The notes under the pieces are model-generated. The model had not been told where the DNA came from. It did not search any database and saw only the letters and a program-made list of their open reading frames with translations. This document shows, piece by piece, positions 55,868 to 64,000 of a stretch of 64,000 nucleotides of DNA. The position numbers were made by a program, and so were the translations under genes. Each line of letters starts with the position of its first letter. Within the stretch, counting starts at the first letter, position 1. The stretch spans positions 10,407,036 to 10,471,035 of the forward strand of contig QVOM02000126.1 in assembly GCA_003586115.2 (NCBI GenBank), written 5' to 3'. Source of the DNA: Salvator merianae. Taxonomy: Eukaryota; Chordata; Lepidosauria; Squamata; Teiidae.

Positions 55868-55954
55868 TGTTCTGTTCTGTTCTCAGCAGAGATGAACAGG
55901 GGCTGAACCTGGGACCTTGCAGGTGGAAAGCAAATATCCTCCTATTCAGCTATA
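55868..55954 (-). mobile_element. tRNA-headed SINE head
   Basis: CTGAACCTGGGACCTTGCAG and CTATTCAGCTATAGG are the reverse of a B box and an A-box region, like those at 35062-35312. Confidence 0.5.
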
Positions 55955-56452
55955 GGGTGTTTCTGCACTCATTCACTGGACCAGACCAAGCAATCACACT
56001 TGTACACTTCACCTGCACGGGACTAGTGCTCTTCCAACCTGGAACTGTCGCAAACTGTCCCTATTCCAGACCTCTATAACTGTTCTAACACTGCCTGTTC
56101 CAATCCAGGCATCGACGCTTCTGCACCTGGTCCAGAACAAGGAAAAATCTCGCAGCCCCATCTTTGAAGTTTAAGCACGCTTCGAAAATCACTTTTGGAA
56201 CCCTGGCTCCGAACATGATGTCCCTGTGGTGGGGCCTGGGCCAATCACTGGCACGAGTGGGTGGGGCCTTGGGCAGGGTGACAGGTGTGTGGACCAATAC
56301 AGCGTTGGTGCCTCCACATTGCCCCCGGTGTTGGTCCGGATGTACAGCATCCCTACCCTCGCAATGCAGACGATACCTGCTGAGCTTGGTCTGCAACAGG
56401 TTGAAGTGGAATAATTATATGTCTCCAAGCAAAGTGAGTGCAGAAGCAACCA
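55955..56452. mobile_element. GGCC-TIR-like element (ends GGGTGTTTCTGCACTCA)
   Basis: Starts GGGTGTTTCTGCACTCATTC and ends GTGAGTGCAGAAGCAACC, an inverted pair. The interior contains a GGGGCCTGGGCCAATCACTG / GTGGACCAATAC inverted arrangement. Subtype not assigned. Confidence 0.55.
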
Positions 56453-56931
56453 TTAGTCGCTCCCATCTTGTGGAACTAGATTTAGAAACAGCTAACCAGC
56501 GTTTTTTCTGCAATGCATAAAAACCCAGTTTGGCACAGTTTATTGACATCAAAGTCATCCTGCGAGCCACTATTTAAGTCCTCCCCAGACATATTCCATG
56601 AGGTGGACCTGTTAGTATATTAATAAAAGGCCAAGCAGCGCCCATTGGCATTTGATCAAAGGCACCATTTTGCCTCAGAAGAAATCCTGCACCTGATGGG
56701 CATGTGGATGCCTTCTGACTATACTGGTGCAAACCACTGCTCCATCCTGTTTGAACAGCGGGAACAGGGCCCCTCAGCACCTAAGGGACATGAAGCAGCG
56801 TCATGATACCTGTGCAAGCCTCCCAAACCTGGCCAAAGACATGGAAGTAATGGCAGCATCCATGTGTTTGAGTGTGCAGGTGAGTTACCTTGCAAGGACA
56901 GGTGTATCAACGGCTTCTAAAATGAATGCCT
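56453..56931. other. unassigned DNA
   Basis: No gene or nameable repeat seen. Confidence 0.4.
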
Positions 56932-57647
56932 AGATACTGCCTCCAGGTTGGAGAAGGGCTCTTGCAGGGAGTTGAGAGCAGGTGAAGGTTTTTACTTTGT
57001 CTTCTGCTTGAAAATGCTGGACCAGAAGGGCTGTGGCTTGATCCAGAAGGACTTCTCTTGTGTTTTTATGGTATTATCTGCCTCCAGGATGGAGAGACAG
57101 GCAGGTTGCCTCTAAAGGCCATTTGCAGGGAGTCGAAAAGAGCAGGTGAAGGTTTTGCTTTTGTCTTCTGCTTGAGATGCCCAGAAGCAACTGGTGGGTC
57201 ACCGTGTGAGACAGGATGCTGGACTAGATGGGCTGTGGCCTGATCCAGCAGGGCTCCTCTTATGTTCTTATAGAAAAATTCATGTAGGACAAACGTATCA
57301 AAGGCTACTAGAATGGATGCCTAAGTACTGCCTCCAGGTTGGAGAGACAGGCAGGATGCCTCTAAAGGCCATATGCAGGGAGTCGAGAGCAGGTGAAAGT
57401 TTTGCCTTTGTCTTCTGCTTGAGACGCCCAGAAGCAATTGGCGGAGGATTGTGCAAGACAGGATGCTGGACCAGGTGGGCTGTGGCCTGATCCAGCAATC
57501 CAGTCCATCCAAATTGCTTAATTTAGGCCAGGAGACTTTCTTCTCTTGCGTGCCAAGGTGTGCAGTGCAGAAGCAACATGTGAGAACAGACTGCTGGACT
57601 AGATGGCCCACGAGTCCAATCCAGTGGGGCATTTCTTAGGTTCTTGC
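56932..57647 (+). mobile_element. CR1-type tail reiterated in tandem (3 units plus a diverged end)
   Basis: Units begin near 56932, 57074 and 57296-57330. Each reads CTGCCTCCAGG, GAGAGACAGGCAGG, TCTAAAGGCCAT, TTTGTCTTCTGCTTGAGA, CAGAAGCAA, GATGCTGGAC and GATCCAGCA. A diverged end (GGACTAGATGGCCCACGAG ... TTCTTAGGTTCTTGC) follows at 57590-57647. No coding sequence. Confidence 0.8.
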
Positions 57648-57754
57648 AATAAGAGGCAGATGGAGAGCCAAGAGCACAGGATTCCACTGCACACTTGACT
57701 GGGTGAGAAAATATTTCCTGCCCAGTAGAATGGAACTCTGGCTACAACCAAGCA

Positions 57755-57880
57755 GCTCCAGCCAGGCTATAAAATCCAGGATTATCCCGGCACTATATTG
57801 GGATCGCCACACATATCCGAGGTAATCCCAACATTGTCCTGGGATATAGCGGTGAAATTCTGGAATATCACTATTCCAGG
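57755..57880. mobile_element. small palindromic element, family N
   Basis: GGATTATCCCGGCACTATAT, GGGATCGCCACAC and the near inverse GTAATCCCAACATTGTCCTG. Related to 40645-40740 and 61493-61560. Confidence 0.6.
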
Positions 57881-58807
57881 AAGAAGAACTCGGAACCCAA
57901 GTTTTCCCAAAACAGCAATATTGCTTACCTTGTCTGGCACCTGTCCCTGGGTTTTTCTTTAGACAAATGCCCACCACGCAAGCACAGGGGTGAAACAGGC
58001 CCAAAAGTAGCCAATGCACAAGCGCAGGTGCGGACACTTGTGCTCTTCCAGGTATTTTTGTCATCAGGAGAACCCGCCAGACAAGGTAAAGGCCGAGACT
58101 TGCCCTGCAATATTGTCCTGCCATCTGGCATGGACAGCAAGAGGCAATTGCATTATCTAAACAAGATCTCACATTTTCCTCTCCCCATCTGGAGGCTGAC
58201 CCAGTGTTTATCTAAACAGAGTAAACAGAAAAATGCTGAAGAATATAAGCCTCGGTAGTTAAATTACGTACATTAGCCTCTTTTAAGAATACTCTGAAGT
58301 CCTTGATTTTCACCTTGGCTTCAGATGATCAGAACTGTGAAGATCTTGAGAGGTTATTATTGACTGCATTGTCCAACTGTCCTATTTTGGGTCTTAAAAG
58401 AAAGAAAGAAAGAAACTGATGCTTCTGGTTTATGTTTCTGTGCTGCATTTTCTGTTGTTATTTGATGACATTTTCATGGGTTGCCCTGAGCCCAGTGGCA
58501 AACAGCAGAAGCTGGAATGACAGCACAATGCTGTACGCTTCTTCCCAGCAAAGCAAAGTTAGAATTGCTCTGTGAATGAAATAATAAATAAACAATCTTG
58601 GGTCTGGCCTGTTTCAAAGCACTGTGATAACAGTAATACAGATGAATTAAAAAAAAATGAGTTTGTTCATCCAATAATACGATTGTCCCTCTTTTTACAC
58701 TGTACAGCAGTTTGGTTCCTACAACATGTCACAGAAAGCTAAACTGAGTATAAGGAGCAATTTAATACAAGGTTCAGCGATCCCCCATCTAAAATACAAT
58801 AGACATT
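57881..58807. other. unassigned DNA
   Basis: An (AAAG)n remnant lies at 58398-58415. Open frames are short and without recognisable domains. Confidence 0.4.
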
Positions 58808-59384
58808 GGGCCTGTTCGCACTGAGCTCCGTAGTCTGTTCCCAGTACTTGGCTTCGGACCAGAGGGGTTGGAGAACGCTGGCTGCCCTTCGCACCACCGG
58901 CCAGAGGAAAGGACCCGAAGCTGAACAGCAGAGGGAACAGTGCGAATGGCAGCCGCTAGTTCGGTACCGCACTCCGTACTGTCGAGCTCTGCTTCGTAAC
59001 CAGAGGGTTCCTTACGGAGCCGGCTTCGTAACAGCAGCTAGGCTGCCATGCCCAAAGGGCTATCCCGGGCACGAAGCAACGGACCGGGCTATGAAGCACC
59101 GGACCGGGCTATGAAGCACTGGACCACACATGCGCAGCCGCACCAGCCACGCCCGGCCACCATTTCAAATGCGGACGGGAGTGCGAAAGCACCGTGCCCG
59201 ATCTTCGCTCCATCGCGCAGGTCGGGATGAAGACAAGCTTTTACTTGTCTGGCCTTACCCAGGATCAGTTACGAATCGGGTACGAAGTGGTTCGGATCAG
59301 GTGAGGCGCACGCCCACGGCAGTGCGAAAGCTCCATTCCAGCGAACGGACTGGAACGTTCCACCGCCGTAGTGCGAAAAGGCCC
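58808..59384 (-). mobile_element. GGCC-TIR element, subtype K, copy 3 (577 bp)
   Basis: Starts GGGCCTGTTCGCACTGAGC and ends GTAGTGCGAAAAGGCCC. It is in reverse orientation to copies 1 and 2 and almost the same length as copy 2. It includes a short internal tandem, GAAGCACCGGACCGGGCTAT repeated with variation at about 59070-59122. Confidence 0.8.
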
Positions 59385-59452
59385 TTAGAGTGCCTCCGGA
59401 CAGTGAAAGGAAAATGCAAGAACTTGTTTGCTTCCCACTGCTGCCTCTCTTT

Positions 59453-59976
59453 GGGCATGATCACACTTTTCACTAGTGAGCATCTGCACACGCTCACTAG
59501 TGAAGTGCATCCACACTTTGCAGAGGTCCAAGCAATCGGGAGCAACTCCAGCCGCTCCCGATTGCTACTAGCCTGGCCAGAAATTGCCAAACTAATTAAC
59601 CTAGCCATAGAAAAAGCCTTCAAAAGCCAAATGTGACTAATGAGTTGGCTGATCTTGGCAACTCTGCTCCGCAGCTGCACTGGAAGCAGCTGGACTGTTC
59701 CCAGTATGCAGTGTTCGTACCTACTTCTGGGTGCAAATGTAGCGCAGTGCAGCTGCAGCTGTGCAGTCACATTGCATCCCCAGTTGCCATGGCAGCGACC
59801 AGAAGTTCTTCCAGCCGCTGTCATGGTGGGAGGCCAGCATTCGCACTGCGAGAGTGGAAGCCCGTTCCTGGGAAGTTCCAGTCCTCACAGTGCAAATGGC
59901 CGCCACACTGCAGGGACTGTTCCACCATGGAATGTACCTAATCAAGCATTCCACAACGGAAAGCACAAAAACACCC
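59453..59976 (-). mobile_element. GGCC-TIR element, subtype A, with an 85-bp interruption
   Basis: Starts GGGCATGATCACACTTTTCAC and ends GGAAAGCACAAAAACACCC. A-type blocks (CACTTTGCAGAGGTCCAAGC, CCGCTCCCGATTGC) break at about 59573 and resume at about 59660 with GCAACTCTGCTCCGCAGCTG. The intervening A/T-rich piece is unassigned. Confidence 0.55.
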
Positions 59977-60076
59977 ACCCTGCTGGCAGACAATTGTCTG
60001 TCTGGACGCTTGCTCCCACAAAGGCATGCTGTGTACATCCAGATATTTCAATGGTGAAAAATACCTGGAAGTGAAC

Positions 60077-61375
60077 ATAAGAACCTAAGAGGAGCCTTGC
60101 TGGATCAAGCCATGACCCATGTAGTCCAGCATCTTGTTTCACACTGCAGCCCACCAATTGTTTCTAGGCATCTCAAGCAGAAGATGAAGTCAAAACCTTC
60201 ACCTGCTCTTGACTCCCTGAAAATGGGTTTTACAGGGTTCCTTCCTGTCTCTCCACCCTGGAGGCAGTATCTGGACATCCATTATGTAGCCATTGATACA
60301 TCTGACCTCCATGAATCTGCCCAATCCGTTCTTAATCCAGGCTGGTTGCTATCACCACCTTTTCCGGTAAGAAATTTCATAGAGCAACGAGCCTCTGGGT
60401 GAAAAAATACTTCCCCTTGTCAGTCCTAATTCTACTGCCCGTCAGCTTCATAGAGTCCCCCTGGTGCTAGCACTGTGTGATAGAGAAAAGAATTTCTCTC
60501 TATCTACCTTTTCTCTACTGGGCACAATTTTGGGCCTTTTCGCACTGAGCTCGGGAGACCATTCCCAGTAGTTGGCTTCGAACCGGAGAGGTTGGGGAAC
60601 GCTCGGTGCCATTCGCACTCCCGGCCAGAGGAACGGACCTGAAGCCGACCAGCACCGGGAACAGTGCGAATGGCATCGCTAGTTTGCTCCCGCATGCCGC
60701 ACCCACTTTGCACCCGCTTCGCACCTTCGTACCCACTTCGTAACCAGGGGCTCGTTATGAAGCCGGCTTCGTAACGGCAACTCGGCTGCCAAGCCCAAAG
60801 GGCTATCCCGGGTACGAAGCATCGTACCAGGGTACGAAACCTGCGCACCTCGGGTACGAAGACATCGCACCCAGATGTGTACCCTTCGCACCCGGATGTG
60901 AAAACTTTGCACCCTGCATGCGCAGCCGCTCCAGCCATGCCCGACGCCGTTGCAAACAGTGCGAAAGCACCGTGCCCAATCTTCGCTCCATCGCGCAGGT
61001 GGGGATTAAGACAAGCTTTTACTTGTCTTGCTTTATCCAGCTTCGGGTTCAAATCGGGTACGAAGTGGTTCGGATCGGGTGAGGCTCGTGCCCACGGCGG
61101 TGCGAACGCTCCGTTCTAGCGAGCGGACAAGAACGTTCCACCGCTACAGTGTGAACAGACCCTCTGTATACTTCAATCAGGTCTCCTCTTAAATGCCCTT
61201 TTTCAAGGATGAAGAGGACAAGATGTTGCAGCCTGATTTTGTAAGGAAAATGCTCCAGCTCCTTGATCATTCCGGTTTCCCTTTTATGCATGATTGCTGA
61301 TCCACCACACGTGACAGTGACCATTTCTGGGCCAGTTTCAGCTCCATACATCTGATGGCCATTTCCAGGCCAACA
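60077..61375 (-). mobile_element. CR1-type retroposon fragment interrupted by K copy 4
   Basis: The plus strand shows AAGAACCTAAGAGGAGCC, CACCAATTGTTTCTAGGC, GACCTCCATGAATCTGCCC and TCTCTCTATCTACCTTTTCTC to 60531. CR1 text resumes at 61163 as GTATACTTCAATCAGGTCTC and AAGATGTTGCAGCCTG. It is an antisense copy of the CR1 ORF2 3' part and 3' UTR. Confidence 0.85.
60532..61162 (-). mobile_element. GGCC-TIR element, subtype K, copy 4 (631 bp) inside CR1
   Basis: Starts GGGCCTTTTCGCACTGAGC and ends TACAGTGTGAACAGACCC. Its middle holds a variable run of GGGTACGAAG/TTCGCACCC words (about 60700-60915), longer than in copies 2 and 3. The flanking CR1 identifies the insertion site. Confidence 0.85.
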
Positions 61376-61492
61376 AAAGTGGGAGCACGCATCCAGACAG
61401 GTAATCCCATATCAATATTCAGGGAAAACACATGGTGGGAGCTTCTTTATCCCAGACAGTGATACGCAGGATTCCACCCTTTTTTTGTCAGG

Positions 61493-61560
61493 GCTATGTT
61501 GGGGTCGCCACAGTTATGCATGGCAATCCCAACATAGTTCCAGGATTATCCCACATTGTG
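61493..61560. mobile_element. small palindromic element, family N
   Basis: GCTATGTTGGGGTCGCCACA opposite TGGCAATCCCAACATAG, then CCAGGATTATCCCAC. The same family as 40645-40740. Confidence 0.6.
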
Positions 61561-61751
61561 GGTCCTGTCTAGACAGGGTTTTACATTGTCCATGGCCTTT
61601 CATTGGATAATCTGTGATTCCAAGGCTAGCAACTTTCATTCCTATCCCTGGGAGTCTTTGGTGGCTGGCCCTGAACCTCATGCAAGCTATAATCTGAACC
61701 AGTGGGCCTAGCTGGTCCAGACCCACTGATCCCAATTATAGAACACTACGT

Positions 61752-62250
61752 AAGAACATAAGAGAAGCCCTGCTGGATCAGGCCACAGCCCATCTAGTCC
61801 AGCATCCTCTTTCACACAGCAGCCCACCAATTGCTTCTGGGCATCTCAAGCAGAAGATGAAGGCAAAACCTTCACCTGCTCTCAACTCCCTGCAAACGGC
61901 CTTTAGAGGCATCCTGTCTGTCTCTCCACCCTGGAGGCAGTACCTAAGCATTCATTCTAGTAGCCACTGATACATCTGACCTCCATGAATCTGTCCAATC
62001 CATTCTTCAAGCTATCCAGGCTGATTGCTGTCACTGCCTCTTCCGGTAGTAAATTCCATAGACCGATGACCCTCTGGGTGAAAAAATATTCCTCCTTGTC
62101 AGTCCTAACTCTCCTGCCCATAAGCTTCATAGAGTGCCCCCTGGTCCTAGTGTTGTGCAATAGAGAAAATACTTTTTCTCCATCCACCTTTACCACACCA
62201 TGCATGATTTTATATACCTCAGTCAGGTCCCCTCTTAAATGCCCCATAGA
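61752..62250 (-). mobile_element. CR1-type retroposon fragment with ORF2 C-terminus
   Basis: On the minus strand an open frame of 96 codons (61957-62247) reads RGDLTEVYKIMHGV, VFSLLHNTRTRGHSMKL, TDKEEYFFTQRVIGLWNLLP and SLKNGLDRFM. These are the RGDLI, RGH..KL, FF..RV...WN.LP and FK..LD.F motifs closing the CR1 reverse-transcriptase protein. The 3' UTR continues to 61752. 5'-truncated and inactive. Confidence 0.92.
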
Positions 62251-62699
62251 CTTTCTTCATCATACAAAGGCATATGGGAAAATGGTTCCTGAGGCAAAAA
62301 GAACCTCAAAGGATGCCTTGGAGTCACCCTCTGCTCTCTATAAGGAAAATTTTATAAACAAAGAGGTTAAGGAGGGATGTATAAAAAGGGACGCCGCAAT
62401 TTTCATGCCATGCACAAATGAAACTGTTCACTTGTATTAGAAACTACTTGGAAGGAGGAAGGATGACTGTGTCCAAATTTAGTTGTTTATGAAATTTCCT
62501 AGCCTCATGTTAACATCTGATTCTTTGGAGTCCCTCATTTGAAATCCGCATAATCCCCAAATGGCATTTTCAGGGTTATAGATGGCAGTCGTTCCATTCA
62601 GCAAATCAGGGTCCACGACAGCCAGGATAAGGAATAAGCATTATATGTGATCTTTACTTCTATATTTGCTACACTTCTTATTTTCCACCCTTTGTTCTG
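62251..62699. other. unassigned DNA
   Basis: No gene or nameable repeat seen. Confidence 0.4.
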
Positions 62700-62993
62700 A
62701 AGAAAAAGAAGAAGAACTTAGTTTTTATTCCCCGCTTTTCTCGGCCGAAGCTGATTCAAAGCAGCTTACAAGGTTATTTTTTGCCTGAAGGCTTACATCT
62801 GTCTATCTTCCGCATCACACAAAGTGATGCTCCCTATTTATCTACTTACAATTACTTGCTTTCGAACAGCTAGGTTGGCTGGAGCTAGAGGCCAGTAGAG
62901 GGCGCTCATCCCCTCTACACGGCAGACAGTTCTAGGCGAACTCCAATCCTCCTATTGAAAGATCAGTGCCTTAGCCTTCTGCGCCACCGTGCC
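62700..62993 (-). mobile_element. tRNA-headed SINE, full length
   Basis: Reverse complement of the SINE at 8115-8412 over its whole length: (GAA)n, TTTTTATTCCCCGCTTTTC, a CAGTAGAGGGCGCTCATCCC body and the head GCCTTCTGCGCCACCGTGCC. B-box region GGAGTTCGCCTAG. Confidence 0.88.
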
Positions 62994-63948
62994 TTCTGAA
63001 GACTGGCATATCAAACTTTTGAAATATACTTTAATGCCTAAGATTACAGCAGAGCCAAGACAGGCAAGATGATGTAAATTTAATTTTAAAAAATATAAAC
63101 GTTTCACAGATTATAATCACATGAACAATCTGTTCCCAGATCCAAGTTTCATTCTTGGTGTTGTTCTTTCAATATTTATTTTGTTATCCCGTTTTATGTT
63201 TTTGTATTTTATGCCTTATTCCACCAGCAGATCGTCTGGTATCAAATCAATTCTCACTTTCATATATAGGGTCCTTTATGCTATTTGTTCCTTTTATTGC
63301 GAATTACATAATGATATAAAGGGTCGAAATCAATCCAGTAAACTACAGCTGAGCCAACTTCTCTCTACGGCTTTGGTTACTGAAGTGAGGGGGAGAAATT
63401 TCAGATGGATGACTAATTTTGCCTTTATAATTACTGGAGTGGCACTGGTCATCTTTGTTAAATCTCTGTTGTCTCACAGCTACTAATACATTCATACATG
63501 TAGATTCTGTAGTGTGTCATCCTAATAGAGAGTCATTCTGGAAATGAAATTGCTACTTTGCTACTGACAGAAGCCCCCTCAGTCTTACTTGGAAATGGAT
63601 GTATTAAAAATGGGATGTTAAAAGGTTGGCCAGAAATTGGAGGCTGTGAAACAATCATGAAGAAAAAATATGCTTCTGCAAAAAGCGGCAGCAAAAAAAC
63701 CAGCACATTTGCCCCTAATTTTTCTGTCACTCTCCAAATTCAGCAAAAAGTTTGACTTTCCAACTTTTTCGGCTACACAATTAGAGGGTTGGAGATTGGG
63801 GCAAGCTGCCACTTTGATGGATCAAATGTATGCTAGAAACATCTGAAGACAACAGCCTGGCAAAGGATTAATTGAAAAAGAGGTTTTAAGCACAAGAGAT
63901 TTTAAATCTCGTAAAAGAGATTTTAAGTACAGGATGGAATCTTTTTAT
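62994..63948. other. unassigned DNA
   Basis: Contains a 121-codon open frame (63121-63486) rich in hydrophobic residues with two plausible membrane stretches (near residues 10-32 and 100-115). There is no recognised family, no CpG island and A/T-rich surroundings. I do not call it a gene. Confidence 0.4.
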
Positions 63949-64000
63949 CAGCGACGGCCCGTGACTTTAAGGGCGGGTGTTCGCGCCCTGTGCAAAGCGC
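63949..64000. mobile_element. hAT-J element, left arm, cut by window end
   Basis: CAGCGACGGCCCGTGACTTTAA, then GGGCGGGTGTTCGCGCCC matches the left arm of the copies at 32196 and 16500. The preceding 8 bases CTTTTTAT would be its target duplication. Confidence 0.8.

Noticed and set aside
63121..63486. Hydrophobic 121-codon frame as a small membrane-protein gene
   Set aside because: No family resemblance, no promoter signature and A/T-rich context. A single chance frame of this size is expected in 64 kb.

Overview
This is a gene-poor, repeat-dense stretch of amniote nuclear DNA, most likely from a squamate reptile. The basis is CR1 retroposons of the reptilian type, L2-type 3' tails, tRNA-headed SINEs with a core and an L2-like tail, fragmented L1 copies with target-site duplications (TSDs), and very many short non-autonomous DNA transposons. 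I cannot name the species.

The only protein-coding sequence I can defend is one first exon on the minus strand (54418-54520), encoding 34 residues and ending in a strong splice donor. It lies in a GC-rich CpG island (about 53.1-55.25 kb). Transcription runs towards lower coordinates, so 1-54417 is probably the first intron of that gene or intron plus flank, and 55.3-64 kb is probably upstream flank. I did not recognise the protein family. I found no other credible exon, no rRNA, no CRISPR array and no functional tRNA. The many other open frames lie in repeats or in low-complexity GC-rich DNA.

Layout: 0-3.3 kb, DNA transposons and a CR1 with a clean insertion. 3.2-8.1 kb, two 2,456-bp copies in tandem separated by a single N, probably an assembly duplication. 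4.65-9.56 kb, one L1 ORF2 remnant broken up by DNA elements and a SINE. 11.28-15.40 kb, about 12 almost identical copies of a 344-bp unit starting at a second single N, followed directly by a Tigger/pogo-like element. 16.3-19.2 kb, hAT-type foldback elements, one nested in another and one split by an L1. 20.4-21.5 kb, a solo retroviral LTR inside a DNA transposon. 23-53 kb, a mosaic of CR1, L2, SINE and DNA-transposon copies. 53-55.3 kb, the CpG island and exon. 55.3-64 kb, more repeats, including two GC-rich transposon copies and several CR1 tails.

I use these working names. 'hAT-J': about 193-bp foldbacks with CAG...CTG ends and 8-bp TSDs. 'GGCC-TIR group': elements with ends like GGGCCTGTTCGCACTT. 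Six of its copies have exact 3-bp TSDs, which suggests PIF/Harbinger-like transposition. Its subtypes are A (about 390-450 bp), M (about 400-500 bp, with AAATGGGTCC motifs), K (about 580-650 bp, CpG-rich), Q (about 505-520 bp, an older relative of K) and P (180-bp palindrome). These names are mine and not database names.
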